Source of the DNA: Rhodospirillaceae bacterium SYSU D60007 | GTDB taxonomy: Bacteria; Pseudomonadota; Alphaproteobacteria; Reyranellales; Reyranellaceae | Assembly (NCBI GenBank): GCA_003574685.1 | Contig: QOCQ01000022.1 | Coordinates: 1-64,000 of the forward strand | Direction: 5' to 3' | DNA: 64,000 nucleotides | Shown: positions 54,896-64,000 of the stretch, piece after piece | How positions within the stretch are numbered: position 1 is the stretch's first letter | Layout of the letters: each line of letters starts with the position of its first letter | Program-made: the position numbers and the translations under genes | Notes under the pieces: generated by a model | The model's input: only the letters and a program-made list of their open reading frames with translations | What the model was told of the DNA's origin: nothing | Database searches by the model: none

Positions 54896-55651
54896 ATGGA
54901 CCTGAAGCTTGCAGGGATGGCCGCGCTGGTCACCGGCGGCACCAAGGGGATAGGACGCGCGATTGCACGCCAGTTTGCCGGCGAAGGCTGCCATGTCGCC
55001 GTCTGCGGCCGCGACGGCGATGCGGTTCGGGACACGGTCGGGGAGCTGGCGCGCAGCGGTGTCAAGACGCACGGCCAGCCGATTGACGTCGCCGATCCGG
55101 CAGCGCTCAAATTGTGGGTCGAGAGCAGTGCGCGCGCGCTCGGCGGTATCGACATCCTGGTGTGCAATGTCAGCGCCCTTGCGGTCGGCGATACGCCGGA
55201 AAGCTGGGACAAGTCCTACCGCACCGACATGATGCATACGGTCAACGCCGTATCGGCCGCGCTGCCCTCGCTCGAGAAATCCAAGGCCGGCTCGATCACG
55301 ATCATTTCGAGCGTGTCGGGATTCGAGGTCGACTTCGCCGCCGGCTCCTACGGTGCGACGAAGGCTGCCCTGCTCCACTACGCCAAGGGCCTGAGCCGGC
55401 AACTGGCACCAAAGGGAATCCGCGTCAACGCGGTGTCGCCGGGAAACACCTACTTCGAGGGCGGCATCTGGCAAAATATCGAGAAGACCATGCCTGACCT
55501 GTTCAAGACGACGCTGTCGGTCAATCCGTCAGGACGCTTCGGCACGGCCGAAGAGGTCGCCTTCGGCGTGGTGATGATCTCAAGCCCGCTGGCCAGCCGC
55601 ATCTCGGGCACGAACCTGGTGATCGACGGGGCACTGACCAGCGCCGTGTAG
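54896..55651 (+). CDS. Short-chain dehydrogenase/reductase
   Basis: 251 aa. Rossmann motif VTGGTKGIGRAIA, active-site Ser in IISSVSGFEV, YGATK catalytic Tyr/Lys, VSPGNTYFEGG. An NAD(P)-dependent oxidoreductase of unknown substrate. GGGAGG precedes the ATG, 33 bp after the last ATPase, so it may act on the acid or alcohol released from the amide. Confidence 0.9.
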   Translation: MDLKLAGMAALVTGGTKGIGRAIARQFAGEGCHVAVCGRDGDAVRDTVGELARSGVKTHGQPIDVADPAALKLWVESSARALGGIDILVCNVSALAVGDTPESWDKSYRTDMMHTVNAVSAALPSLEKSKAGSITIISSVSGFEVDFAAGSYGATKAALLHYAKGLSRQLAPKGIRVNAVSPGNTYFEGGIWQNIEKTMPDLFKTTLSVNPSGRFGTAEEVAFGVVMISSPLASRISGTNLVIDGALTSAV

Positions 55652-55664
55652 CGGCGGCGCCTGC

Positions 55665-56603
55665 GTGCACGTCCTGCTGACCGTCGCCTTTCCCATCTTC
55701 GCGCTGGTGGGCATTGGCTGGATCGCGGGCCGGCGCCGGCTGCTGGGCCCGCACGGAACGGTGGCGCTGAACGGCTTCGTGGGCTGGTTTGCGCTGCCGG
55801 CCATGCTCTTTTCCGCCGTGGCCAACGTCAGCCTGTCGGACGTGTTCAACGGACCATTCGTCGCCGTGTTCGGCGGCAGCATGCTGCTGACCTACGTCGC
55901 CGGTATGATCGCGGCGCGTCTGGTGTCGCGGGCGCGGCTGGCCCAGATGAGCCTGTTCGGGCTGGCGGCCTCGTTCGGAAATGTCGGGTATATGGGCATT
56001 CCCCTGTGCGTTACCGCCTTCGGCCCGGAGGGTGCGCTGCCGGGTACGCTGGCTGCCATCCTGGGCGCGGCCGTCATGCTCACCTTTGGGCTGATCCTGG
56101 TCGAGATCGATGTGCAGCATGGCCAGGGCCCGCTTGCCGCGCGCGGCCGCGTGCTGCGCGCCGTGCTGCGCAGCCCGATCGTGCAGGCGGTAACCCTTGG
56201 GGCCATCGTGAGTGCGCTGCAGATCGCGCTGCCCGAGCCAATCATGCGCTTCCTCGACATGCTGGGCGCGGCGGCGGCGCCTTGCGCCCTGTTCGCGATC
56301 GGGCTGTTTCTGTCCGACAAGGGCCTGGGCACGGCGCGCCTCGAAGTGGGTCTCGCGAGCATCGGCAAGGTGCTGCTGCAGCCACTGATCGCGCTGGCGT
56401 TGGTGCCCTTCTTCCTCGATCTCGGCACCATGTGGGGCAAGGCGGCGGTGCTGTGCGCGGCGTTGCCGACGGCGGCCAATGCTTTCGTCGTCGCCAAGGA
56501 ATACGACACCTTTGTCGAAGGCGCGTCGGGGACGATTCTGGTGTCCACTGTCGCGTCAGTCGCGACGGTGTCGGCCCTGCTGGTGCTGCTGCGAGTCGGT
56601 TGA
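55665..56603 (+). CDS. AEC-family (auxin efflux carrier-like) transporter
   Basis: 312 aa from a GTG, ~10 helices. GFVGWFALPAMLFSAVANVSL and LFGLAASFGNVGYMGIPL are family features, with the C-terminal ALPTAANAFVVAKEY. Probably exports or exchanges a carboxylate (e.g. malate-type). 13 bp after the SDR gene, so plausibly the last gene of the amide operon. Confidence 0.85.
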   Translation: MHVLLTVAFPIFALVGIGWIAGRRRLLGPHGTVALNGFVGWFALPAMLFSAVANVSLSDVFNGPFVAVFGGSMLLTYVAGMIAARLVSRARLAQMSLFGLAASFGNVGYMGIPLCVTAFGPEGALPGTLAAILGAAVMLTFGLILVEIDVQHGQGPLAARGRVLRAVLRSPIVQAVTLGAIVSALQIALPEPIMRFLDMLGAAAAPCALFAIGLFLSDKGLGTARLEVGLASIGKVLLQPLIALALVPFFLDLGTMWGKAAVLCAALPTAANAFVVAKEYDTFVEGASGTILVSTVASVATVSALLVLLRVG

Positions 56604-56699
56604 AAAGGGGCGGCGCTTTTCACAAAGCGTTTGGTATGGCGCGCGATTGGTGGTCATACTTGCGTGCCACTCGAAGCCGCATTGCCGGAAGGAGGGGGG

Positions 56700-57116
56700 A
56701 TGTTCCAGGAGTTCAAGCAATTTGCAATGAAGGGCAACGTCGTTGATCTCGCCATCGGCGTGATCATCGGCGCGGCTTTCGGCAAGATCGTCGAGTCCCT
56801 GGTCGCCGACATCATCATGCCGATCATCGGCCTGTTTGGCTCTGTCGACTTCTCCAATCTCTACATCGTGCTGAAGGGAACGGTGCCGGAGGGGGCATCG
56901 CTGGCCGAAGCCAAGAAAGCGGGCGTGGTGCTGGGCTACGGCAATTTCATCACCTTCGCGATCAATTTCCTGATCATCGCCTGGGCGCTGTTCCTTGTGG
57001 TCAAGGGCATCAACCAGATGCGGCGCAAGGAAGAGGCGGCACCCAGCGCGCCACCGCCACCGCCCACCCGCCAGGAAGAGCTCCTGATTGAGATTCGCGA
57101 TGCGCTGAGAAAATAG
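56700..57116 (+). CDS. mscL: Large-conductance mechanosensitive channel MscL
   Basis: 138 aa. [40 protein letters not shown] is the TM1 pore signature; [22 protein letters not shown] is TM2. Pentameric emergency osmotic valve. GGAGGGGGG precedes the ATG. A Pro-rich link before the C-terminal helix is usual. Confidence 0.97.
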   Translation: MFQEFKQFAMKGNVVDLAIGVIIGAAFGKIVESLVADIIMPIIGLFGSVDFSNLYIVLKGTVPEGASLAEAKKAGVVLGYGNFITFAINFLIIAWALFLVVKGINQMRRKEEAAPSAPPPPPTRQEELLIEIRDALRK

Positions 57117-57125
57117 CTGCCAGTT

Positions 57126-59948
57126 TTAATATCCGCGCGCTTCCAGAAAGGCGCGGGTTTCACGCACGGCGTCCGCGAGGCCAAGCCGCTCGACCGGCAC
57201 GCCCGGCGGGAAGGCGGCCAGCAGCCGCGAGGGCAGGCGACTGTCCAGCATCACGAACACGCCATGGTCGTCGGCACGGCGGACAAGACGGCCGAAGGCC
57301 TGCTTCAAGCGGAAGCGCGCCAGCATGTCGTCATAGGCGTTCGGCGCGTTGCCCTGGGCGCGATGGGCAAGCTTGCGCGCGCGGTGGAGGATGTCGGGCC
57401 GCGGCCAGGGCACGCGGTCGAACACGATCAGCCGCAGCGAACGGCCGGGCACATCCACGCCGTCGCGCACCGCGTCGGTGCCTAGCAGGCAGGAACGTTC
57501 TTCGGCGCGGAAGATGTCGACCAGCGTGGCGGCATCCATGCCGCCTACGTGCTGGGCGTAGAGCGGGATGCCTTCCGCCTCCAGCGGCACGGCGATCCGC
57601 TCGTGCACCACGCGCAGTCGGCTGATGGCGGTGAACAGGCCCAGTCCACCACCATCGGCCGCCAGGAACAGCTCGCGATAGGCCGCCGCGACCTGATCGG
57701 GCGAGTCGCGCGCCACGTCACGGACAATCATCACGCGGGTTTGCGCGGGATAGTCGAACGGCGAGGCAACGGCGGCGCGGATGGCAGGCGCCGCCAGATG
57801 GCGTGCACCGGTGCGTGCCTCGGCCGCCTGCCAGTCCGCCGCGTCCTGCGTGGCGATCCCGACCGGCGGCGAGGGCGGCGGATCATTGGCGCCTGTCCAG
57901 TCGCGCAGTGTGGCCGACGTTACGACAACGCCATGTGCGGGCTTGATTACCGCTTCGGCAAACGGCTCCATGGGGTCGAGATAGTGACGGTACATGCCGA
58001 CATCCGTCTCGCGGCCCTCGATACGGCCGAGCGCAAACCAGTCGACGAACGCCTCGCCGCTGCTGTCGGCCTCGATCTGCCGCAGCATGGCGATCCATGC
58101 CCTGATCTGCAGTTCGCAGCGGTTGAGCAGAGCGCGCGAGACGCCCTCGATGCGGTTTCGGGTTGACGTATCAAGCTCTGCCGCTGAGTCATCGAGCTTG
58201 CCGCGCAGAAGCTGCCGCAGGGCCATGGCCGGCCGCAGCAGGCGCTCCAGCGACTCGGCGAAGCGCTGCGCGGCATCGACAAGCCCAGGCGCGGGCGGCC
58301 GCACGTCGCACTCGATGCCATAGGCGCTCTCGTCTCCCGTGGCGCGCGCCAGCACCTGCTGGCGCACAAGGGCGAGAAACTCCTCGGCGGCGCCCAGCAC
58401 CGTGCCGTCCGCCAGCCGCGTCTGCCAGTTGGCGGCGGGCAATTCGCGCGCAGCCATCAGCACAGCCCGTAGTGCGCCACTGATCGCCGCGTCAGCCTCG
58501 GCCAGATCACCCAGGCGCCGTTCCAGCCCGCGCGCGCGGCTGCCCCGACGGCCTTCGGCGCCCAGCAGCCAGCGTCGCAGATCCGAGGTTTCGATACCGG
58601 TGAGATGGGCGGCAAAGGCGCCATCGGCGGCATCGAAAAGGTGGTGGCCTTCGTCGAAGACATAGCGGCTGGGCCGGGAATTGTCGTCCAGTCCGCCCAT
58701 GGCCGCCTGCACCATCACCAGTGCGTGGTTGGCGATTACGATGTCGGCGTGCCGCGCGCGACGGATGGTGCGTTCGACGAAGCAGCGCCGGTAGTGCTCG
58801 CAGCCGGCATAGACGCATTCGCCGCGATGGTCCGACAGGCGCATGACGCGGCTGCGGCCGATCAGCGCCAGCAGCCAGGCTGGCAGGTCGCCGCCCGTCA
58901 TGTCGCCATCGCGCGTGGCCGCGATCCAGCGCGCCAGCAGGCCAAGTCCCGGCGCATTGGCCGGGTTGGTGATGGCGCGCCGTGTCGCTTCCTCATAGTT
59001 CAGCAGACAGAGGTAGTTCTCGCGGCCCTTGCGGATGACCACCTTGCTGCGCTTGGCCATGCGGTCGGGATGCAGCCGGTCGAGCTCGGTATCGATCTGG
59101 CGCTGCAGGTTGCGCGTGAAGGTGGCAATCCATACCGGTGCGCCGTTGCGCTCCGCCCACAGCGAGGCAGGCGCCATGTAGCCCAGCGTCTTGCCGACGC
59201 CGGTGCCGGCTTCGGCCAGCACCACATGCGGCTCGCCGTCGCGTTCGCGGGGCCGGAACGCCAAAGACACGGCCGAGGCGTAGTCGCTCTGCGTCGGCCG
59301 TGCTTCGGCCGCCATGCCGCCGCGTGCCAGCAACTGCGCCAGTCGCTGGCGCGCTTCCGGTGGTTCCACTGCATGCGCGGCGGGGGGCGTGGCCGGCGGG
59401 TCGTCCTCCCACATCGGCAAATGCTTCCAGGTGTCGAGCCCCGCATAGCCGCGCGGGCGCGGTGCATCAGCCGGCACACCCAGCGCCTGCAGGACCTGCG
59501 TTCCCCACGGCCAGCCGCCGTGATGCATGGCCAGTGCAAGCGTCTGGGTTTCCGGCGGTTCGCGATGCGCACGGTCCGCCAGCTCTTCCAGCAGCGCCGT
59601 CGTTGCGGCGATCAGGGTCCGCGCTTCCGCCTCCGCCCCTTCGGGCATCGGCAGGTCAAGCGCCTCCGCGAGGCCGCGTACCGTGGGCAGGCAGAAGGTC
59701 GCCGGGCGTATGAAGGCGAAAAGCTCCAGCGCATCGCGCGCCGCCAGCGCATCGAGGCCCAGCCGTGCGGCCACCGCCAGCCGGTGGCAGACGACCGGCA
59801 TCTCCTGCCGGGCGCGGGTGCGTGCCGCCTCGTGGCTCAGCACCTCGACGGCGCCATCCCAGCTTGCCCAGGCCGCAATACGCACCGTCGCCACCAGCGC
59901 CGAGAGTCGGGCAGGGCTGCGCGTGTCGGGCGGCAGGGGCGGGTTCAT
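57126..59948 (-). CDS. DinG/XPD-like ATP-dependent DNA helicase
   Basis: 940 aa, superfamily 2, 5'-3' type. Walker A AEAGTGVGKTLGY (~residue 248), Fe-S Cys set near 315 and in GECVYAGCEHYRRC (~377-390), DEGH box FDEGHHLFDAA (~435), C-terminal motifs LLGTDAVRDGVDVPG and KQAFGRLVRRADDHG. The ~200-residue N-terminal region is a non-catalytic extension absent from E. coli DinG (716 aa); its fold is unknown. Acts on forked DNA, R-loops or D-loops. Confidence 0.9.
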   Translation of the reverse strand: MNPPLPPDTRSPARLSALVATVRIAAWASWDGAVEVLSHEAARTRARQEMPVVCHRLAVAARLGLDALAARDALELFAFIRPATFCLPTVRGLAEALDLPMPEGAEAEARTLIAATTALLEELADRAHREPPETQTLALAMHHGGWPWGTQVLQALGVPADAPRPRGYAGLDTWKHLPMWEDDPPATPPAAHAVEPPEARQRLAQLLARGGMAAEARPTQSDYASAVSLAFRPRERDGEPHVVLAEAGTGVGKTLGYMAPASLWAERNGAPVWIATFTRNLQRQIDTELDRLHPDRMAKRSKVVIRKGRENYLCLLNYEEATRRAITNPANAPGLGLLARWIAATRDGDMTGGDLPAWLLALIGRSRVMRLSDHRGECVYAGCEHYRRCFVERTIRRARHADIVIANHALVMVQAAMGGLDDNSRPSRYVFDEGHHLFDAADGAFAAHLTGIETSDLRRWLLGAEGRRGSRARGLERRLGDLAEADAAISGALRAVLMAARELPAANWQTRLADGTVLGAAEEFLALVRQQVLARATGDESAYGIECDVRPPAPGLVDAAQRFAESLERLLRPAMALRQLLRGKLDDSAAELDTSTRNRIEGVSRALLNRCELQIRAWIAMLRQIEADSSGEAFVDWFALGRIEGRETDVGMYRHYLDPMEPFAEAVIKPAHGVVVTSATLRDWTGANDPPPSPPVGIATQDAADWQAAEARTGARHLAAPAIRAAVASPFDYPAQTRVMIVRDVARDSPDQVAAAYRELFLAADGGGLGLFTAISRLRVVHERIAVPLEAEGIPLYAQHVGGMDAATLVDIFRAEERSCLLGTDAVRDGVDVPGRSLRLIVFDRVPWPRPDILHRARKLAHRAQGNAPNAYDDMLARFRLKQAFGRLVRRADDHGVFVMLDSRLPSRLLAAFPPGVPVERLGLADAVRETRAFLEARGY

Positions 59949-60011
59949 GGCAACGGCATAGCATACCCGTCCCGCCGTTTGCCGTCGTTGTGAGAGACGC
60001 TGAAAGGAGGG

Positions 60012-60329
60012 TTACGGCGAGTCCCCTGGAGCAGTCGTCATGACGTCCTGCCACTCCGGATGCTTCTTGTACTGAGCGCGCACGTAGGGACAGATGGGTG
60101 TGATCCGGAAGCCCGATGCGCGAGCATCGGCGATCATGAACTCGACCAACGCCAGCGCCGCGCCGGTCCCGCGCATGCTCTCGGGCGCGTTGGTGTGGTC
60201 CGCGCTGATGAGCGCCGGTCCCTTGACCGTGAAGGTGATCTCGGCCTCGCCGTCGGTCCCGTCGATCCGGCCGACATAGCGACCGGCTTCGCCGGTGACG
60301 GCCTTCTCGATGCGAATCTTGCCAGTCAT
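60012..60329 (-). CDS. GNAT-like small N-acetyltransferase (COG2388/NATD1 type)
   Basis: 105 aa from the ATG at 60329 (GAGAGGG upstream). ALISADHTNAPESMRGTGAALALVEFMIADARASGFRITPICPYVRAQYKKHPEWQDV matches the reduced GNAT family (acetyl-CoA loop RGTGAAL, terminal PICPYV..Y..HPEW). Substrate unknown. It ends the pirin operon, 13 bp after copy 2. Confidence 0.85.
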   Translation of the reverse strand: MTGKIRIEKAVTGEAGRYVGRIDGTDGEAEITFTVKGPALISADHTNAPESMRGTGAALALVEFMIADARASGFRITPICPYVRAQYKKHPEWQDVMTTAPGDSP

Positions 60330-60342
60330 TGATCGTTCCCTC

Positions 60343-61278
60343 TCAGGACGGCAGCGGGATGAATTCCGCCCGATCATCGGGCGGCAGGTCAAACAGGCCT
60401 TGCCCCCAGGCGCCGCGGCGCCACTCCTCTTTGGCCGCTTCGATCTTATCGCGGCTGGAGGCGACGAAGTTCCACCAGATATGGCGCGGTCCACCCAGCG
60501 TGGCACCGCCCAGCGCCATCAGCCGGGCGCCCTGCGGTCCCGCGGCGACCGTGATACGGTCTTTCGGCCGGAACACCATCATCTGGCCGGCTTTGAAATC
60601 CTGGCCGGCGATCGAGACGCTGCCCTCGACGATATACAGGCCGCGGTCCTCGTGGTCGTCCGGCAGCGGAAAGCGGACGTTGGGCTGCAACGTAACGTCA
60701 GCATAGAACGTGTCGGAGAACACGCTGGCGGGCGCCGTCCGGCCCCAGGCGCGGCCCAGGACCAGCCGCACGCTGAGGCCGTTGTCCTCGATCAGGGGCA
60801 GCGTGTCCTTGCCATGATGCTCGAAGCTCGCCGCCACGTCTTCCTTGTCCTCGGGCAATGCCACCCAGGTCTGGATACCGAACAGGCTGTGCGGACCCTT
60901 GCGCGTAGCCGCACTCGTGCGCTCGGAATGCGTGACGCCGCGTCCGGCGACCATCCAGTTCACCGCACCGGGCAGGATGATCTGATTGGTGCCAAGACTG
61001 TCGCGATGCTGGAACTCGCCCCGGTAGAGGTAGGTGACCGTGGCAAGCCCGATATGCGGATGGGGCCGGACATCGACACCCTTGCCGGTAACGAACTCGG
61101 CTGGCCCAGCCTGGTCAAAGAAGATGAACGGGCCGACCATCTGCCGCTTGGGCGCCGGCAGCGCGCGGCGCACCTCGAAATCGCCAAGGTCCCGGGCCCG
61201 CGGCACGATCAGGGTTTCAATGGCATCGACACCAATGGCATCCGGACACCCCGGTTCCAGAGACGGATTCCAGCTCAT
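60343..61278 (-). CDS. Pirin family protein (copy 2 of 3)
   Basis: 311 aa. VRPHPHIGLATVTYLYRGEFQHRDS and GRGVTHSERT supply the metal His/Glu set; the C-terminal cupin has GPRHIWWNFVASSRDKIEAAKEEW. This subgroup (IWWNFV.S) differs from copies 1 and 3. Follows copy 3 by 64 bp on the same strand. Confidence 0.9.
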   Translation of the reverse strand: MSWNPSLEPGCPDAIGVDAIETLIVPRARDLGDFEVRRALPAPKRQMVGPFIFFDQAGPAEFVTGKGVDVRPHPHIGLATVTYLYRGEFQHRDSLGTNQIILPGAVNWMVAGRGVTHSERTSAATRKGPHSLFGIQTWVALPEDKEDVAASFEHHGKDTLPLIEDNGLSVRLVLGRAWGRTAPASVFSDTFYADVTLQPNVRFPLPDDHEDRGLYIVEGSVSIAGQDFKAGQMMVFRPKDRITVAAGPQGARLMALGGATLGGPRHIWWNFVASSRDKIEAAKEEWRRGAWGQGLFDLPPDDRAEFIPLPS

Positions 61279-61342
61279 GGCGGGCTCCTTTCAGTTGGCG
61301 CAGTTTGCAACGGCTCCGGCCGTGGGCCGGAGCCGTCCCTGA

Positions 61343-62221
61343 TCAGGCGGCTGGCGCGGCATTCAGCTTTCCGAACTTGCCGGCCTGGAACTCGACGATG
61401 GCCTGCCGGATTTCATCAGCAGTGTTCATGACGAACGGACCGTGTGCGACAACCGGCTCGTCGATGGGCTCACCTGTCAGGACCAGCAGCCTCGCGTCAT
61501 TGTTGGCCTCGATGGTGACGCCGCCGCCTTCGCGGCCGAGCAGCACCATCTGCGCCGAACGGGCGATCTCCTGACCGTTGACCTCGACGGTACCCGATAG
61601 CACGAGCACTGCCAGCGTGTGGCCTTCCGGCACATCCAGCGTCACCGTCTTGTCGCGCATCAGCCGCAGATCCCAGATGTTGATCGGCGTGAAGGTGCGC
61701 GCCGGACCTTTCGCCGTACCGAAGTTGCCTGCGATCACGCGCAGCTTGCCGGCGGACCCGGGTAGCTCGACGTTCGGGATGTCCTTGTCGAGCAGGGTCT
61801 GGTAGCCAGGCTTCGTCGGCTTGTGCCGTGCCGGCAGGTTCACCCAGAGCTGAACCACTTCGAAGGTTCCGCCTTGCGCTGCGAAAGCAGGCGAGTGGAA
61901 CTCCTCGTGCACGATGCCAGCGCCAGCCGTCATCCACTGCACATCGCCCGGCCCGATCAGCCCGCCGGCTCCCGTCGAGTCGCGGTGCTCGACCTCGCCT
62001 TCGTAGACGATGGTGACCGTCTCGAAGCCCTTGTGCGGATGCTGGCCCACGCCGCGACGCTGCGTTGTCGGGGCGAATTTCGCCGGGCCCGCGTAGTCCA
62101 GCAGGATGAACGGACTGACGTGCTGGCCCTGATCGTGGTGCGAGAGGATCGTGCGCACCGGGAAGCCGTCGCCGACCCAGTGCGAGCGCGGGGCGCTGTG
62201 GACGCCAAGGATACGTCTCAT
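61343..62221 (-). CDS. Pirin family protein (copy 3 of 3)
   Basis: 292 aa from the ATG at 62221 (AAGGAGAC upstream). HPHKGFETVTIVYEGEVEHRDS and GIVHEEFHSP give the Fe site, and GPFVMNTADEIRQAIVEFQAGKFG the C-terminal cupin, close to copy 1. Divergent from a LysR regulator that probably controls it. Confidence 0.9.
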   Translation of the reverse strand: MRRILGVHSAPRSHWVGDGFPVRTILSHHDQGQHVSPFILLDYAGPAKFAPTTQRRGVGQHPHKGFETVTIVYEGEVEHRDSTGAGGLIGPGDVQWMTAGAGIVHEEFHSPAFAAQGGTFEVVQLWVNLPARHKPTKPGYQTLLDKDIPNVELPGSAGKLRVIAGNFGTAKGPARTFTPINIWDLRLMRDKTVTLDVPEGHTLAVLVLSGTVEVNGQEIARSAQMVLLGREGGGVTIEANNDARLLVLTGEPIDEPVVAHGPFVMNTADEIRQAIVEFQAGKFGKLNAAPAA

Positions 62222-62314
62222 GTTTGCTGTCTCCTTCCGCCGAAGCGGATGCTTTCCGGAGACGAACGTATGGACAGGACGATAGACCCGCCAGATATCG
62301 GAGTTTGACCGGTC

Positions 62315-62332
62315 CGTCCTAAAAATAGGACG
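62315..62332. promoter_or_regulatory. Palindromic operator in the pirin-lysR gap
   Basis: CGTCCTA-AAAA-TAGGACG, a perfect 7-bp inverted repeat ending 8 bases before the lysR start. It is the only clear palindrome in the 119-bp divergent region, so a LysR autoregulatory or pirin-control site is likely. Confidence 0.55.
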
Positions 62333-62340
62333 ATGAGGCA

Positions 62341-63297
62341 ATGCAAGACCTCAACGACCTCTACTACTTCGTCCAAGTGGTCGATCACGGAAGCTATGCA
62401 GCGGCGGGCCGTGCGCTGGGCATGCCGAAATCGAAGCTGAGCCGGCGGATCATCGCGCTCGAGGACCGTCTGGGTGTCCGTCTTCTCCAGCGTTCCACGC
62501 GCAAGCTCACCGTTACCGAAATCGGCCAGGAATACTACCGGCATTGCGTGGCGATGCTGATCGAGGCGAACGCCGCGCAGGAAGCGATCGACCGGTCGCG
62601 CTCCGGACCGCAGGGCCTGATCCGGGTGAGCGCACCGCCGGCCCTGGTCTGCTTCGAGATCGGCGCGATGATCGCGCGGTACATGGCAGCCAACCCGCGT
62701 GTCACGGTCGAGCTGGAGAGCACCAGCCGCCGCGTCGATATCATCGGCGAAGCGTTCGACGTAGCCATCCGCGTGCGGTTTCCGCCGCTTGAACAAACCG
62801 ATCTGGTGATGCGCACGCTGGGCGAAAGCCCGCAACGTCTGGTCGCCAGCCCCCGACTTCTGGCAGATCGCAAGCTGCCGCTCGTGCCGGCCGATCTCGC
62901 CACGTTGCCCAGTCTCGACTTCGCACCCATGCTGCCCCGCCATATCTGGCAACTGGAGAGTGGCGAGGGCGGCACTGTCCGCGTGCCGCACAAGCCGCGG
63001 CTTGTCACGGACGACATGTCCCAGCTCCTGCACGCCGCCCTCGAAGGTGTCGGAGTCGTGAAGCTGCCGAACATGGTCACCGACGGGCACATCGCATCGG
63101 GTCAGCTCATCGATGTCACGCCCGGCTGGGCGCCGCAAAGCGGCATCGTGCACGCGGTATTTCCTTCGCGTCGGGGATTGCTCCCATCCGTCCGCGGCCT
63201 CATTGACTTCCTCGCGGCCGAGTACGCGCGGCTGAATGCCAAAGTGCCGCAAGAGAAGCGTGCAGCAGGCGTTGACGCTGCATCGGGCCATCCGTAG
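62341..63297 (+). CDS. LysR-family transcriptional regulator
   Basis: 318 aa. The winged helix at the N-terminus reads [40 protein letters not shown] and [15 protein letters not shown]. The effector domain is of the CrgA/YafC group ([17 protein letters not shown]). GAGG precedes the ATG. Adjacent and divergent to the two-pirin operon. Confidence 0.92.
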   Translation: MQDLNDLYYFVQVVDHGSYAAAGRALGMPKSKLSRRIIALEDRLGVRLLQRSTRKLTVTEIGQEYYRHCVAMLIEANAAQEAIDRSRSGPQGLIRVSAPPALVCFEIGAMIARYMAANPRVTVELESTSRRVDIIGEAFDVAIRVRFPPLEQTDLVMRTLGESPQRLVASPRLLADRKLPLVPADLATLPSLDFAPMLPRHIWQLESGEGGTVRVPHKPRLVTDDMSQLLHAALEGVGVVKLPNMVTDGHIASGQLIDVTPGWAPQSGIVHAVFPSRRGLLPSVRGLIDFLAAEYARLNAKVPQEKRAAGVDAASGHP

Positions 63298-63350
63298 GTT
63301 GGCCGTTTCCCTTCCGAAGGGGAATTGCAGGGTTTCCGAGAGCAAACGTC

Positions 63351-64000
63351 ATGAGCACGGAGCGAGAGCTGGCGCAGCAGGCACGGGCCTGGCCCTTCGA
63401 GGAGGCGCGCAAGATCATCGCGCGCCTCGGCGGGGCTGACGTGTCGAAAACGCCGGCCAAGGGCTACGTGCTGTTCGAGACGGGCTATGGTCCCTCCGGG
63501 CTGCCGCATATCGGCACGTTCGGCGAGGTCGTGCGCACGACGATGGTGCGCCAGGCGTTTCGGCGCCTGTCGGACATTCCGACGCGGCTGTTCTGCTTCT
63601 CCGACGACATGGACGGGCTGCGCAAGGTGCCCGACAACGTGCCCAACAAGGAGATGCTGGCCGCCCATCTGGGCAAGCCCCTGACTTCGGTGCCCGATCC
63701 GTTCGGCAGCGAACATGGCAGCTTCGGTGCCGCCAACAATGCGCGGCTGCGCGCTTTCCTCGACTCGTTCGGCTTCGAGTACGAGTTCCAGTCGGCGACC
63801 GACTGGTACAAGTCGGGGCGTTTCGATCCGATGTTGCTGGCGATGCTCCGGCACTACGACGGGATCCAGACGGTGATGCTGCCGACGCTGGGCCAGGAAC
63901 GTCAGCAGACCTACAGCATCTTCCTGCCGATCTGCGGCAAGACGGGCCGCGTGCTGCAGGTGCCGGTCGTGAAAACCGATGCGGACGCCGGCACCATCGT
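63351..64000 (+). CDS. lysK: Class I lysyl-tRNA synthetase, 5' part
   Basis: The first ~216 codons are present and the gene runs off the window. [25 protein letters not shown] holds the HIGH-like signature of the class I Rossmann fold; [19 protein letters not shown] is the class I LysRS specific phrase. Typical of alphaproteobacteria, which use class I rather than class II LysRS. The KMSKS loop lies beyond 64000. Confidence 0.95.
   Translation, partial: MSTERELAQQARAWPFEEARKIIARLGGADVSKTPAKGYVLFETGYGPSGLPHIGTFGEVVRTTMVRQAFRRLSDIPTRLFCFSDDMDGLRKVPDNVPNKEMLAAHLGKPLTSVPDPFGSEHGSFGAANNARLRAFLDSFGFEYEFQSATDWYKSGRFDPMLLAMLRHYDGIQTVMLPTLGQERQQTYSIFLPICGKTGRVLQVPVVKTDADAGTI

Overview
The window reads as a high-GC alphaproteobacterial chromosome segment. 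It carries a CIRCE-controlled groESL operon, a Usg-family protein, a class I lysyl-tRNA synthetase, a HWE-type sensor kinase fused to CheB/CheR, an EcfG-type promoter motif (GGAAC-N16-CGTT) and many Liv/Urt-type and acyl-CoA genes. Four dispersed ~130-bp palindromic repeats starting with CTTCCCCCGGAGGGGGAAG are of a kind seen in large soil alphaproteobacteria. A Reyranella- or Bradyrhizobium-like soil organism is my guess, not something the sequence proves. No rRNA, tRNA, CRISPR, complete insertion sequence or prophage was recognised.

Layout. 1-6.7 kb: possible IS end, a very large NfnAB-like flavoprotein, an orphan Phd-type antitoxin followed by a frameshifted VapC remnant, and the Kup potassium transporter. 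6.7-15.5 kb: a regulatory patch with a cupin, an ECF sigma factor plus a zinc-ribbon protein, a split CheB-like methylesterase, a CheB-CheR-PAS-HWE kinase fusion, a nitronate monooxygenase, then a second zinc-ribbon protein with a single-domain response regulator and a candidate small RNA. 15.5-24 kb: TPR protein, MltB-like lytic transglycosylase, a possible AHH/HNH-fold nuclease whose start codon lies in a hairpin, Usg, groES-groEL, Nudix hydrolase, alpha/beta hydrolase. 24-29.6 kb: SMP-30 protein, tandem DUF1330 protein, ilvE, ilvD-like dehydratase, AraC regulator.

29.7-36.6 kb holds a five-gene minus-strand operon of envelope proteins: an outer-membrane barrel, a DUF2092 protein, a small exported protein, an arylsulfatase and an octaheme cytochrome c with HEAT and TPR repeats. 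37-39.8 kb carries exported proteins: a patatin lipoprotein, a DUF1134-like protein, another exported protein and a frameshifted small membrane protein. 40-43.5 kb: acyl-CoA dehydrogenase, pirin, small membrane protein, tandem rhodanese and TerB.

43.5-55.7 kb is a coherent amide-utilisation island. A leftward amiC-amiR-terB unit (cytosolic amide sensor, ANTAR antiterminator) faces a rightward operon of two signature amidases, a formamidase/acetamidase, a complete Urt/Fmd-type ABC importer and an SDR. The leader between them contains a promoter, a hexaloop hairpin of ANTAR type and an intrinsic terminator competing with an upstream hairpin. The simplest reading is amide-induced antitermination. 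55.7-64 kb: AEC transporter, MscL, DinG-like helicase, GNAT protein, two pirins with a divergent LysR regulator, and the 5' part of lysK.

Three gene remnants (vapC, the CheB zinc tail, the 39.4-kb membrane protein) each look one base away from an intact frame. Real decay and assembly error cannot be told apart from this sequence alone.
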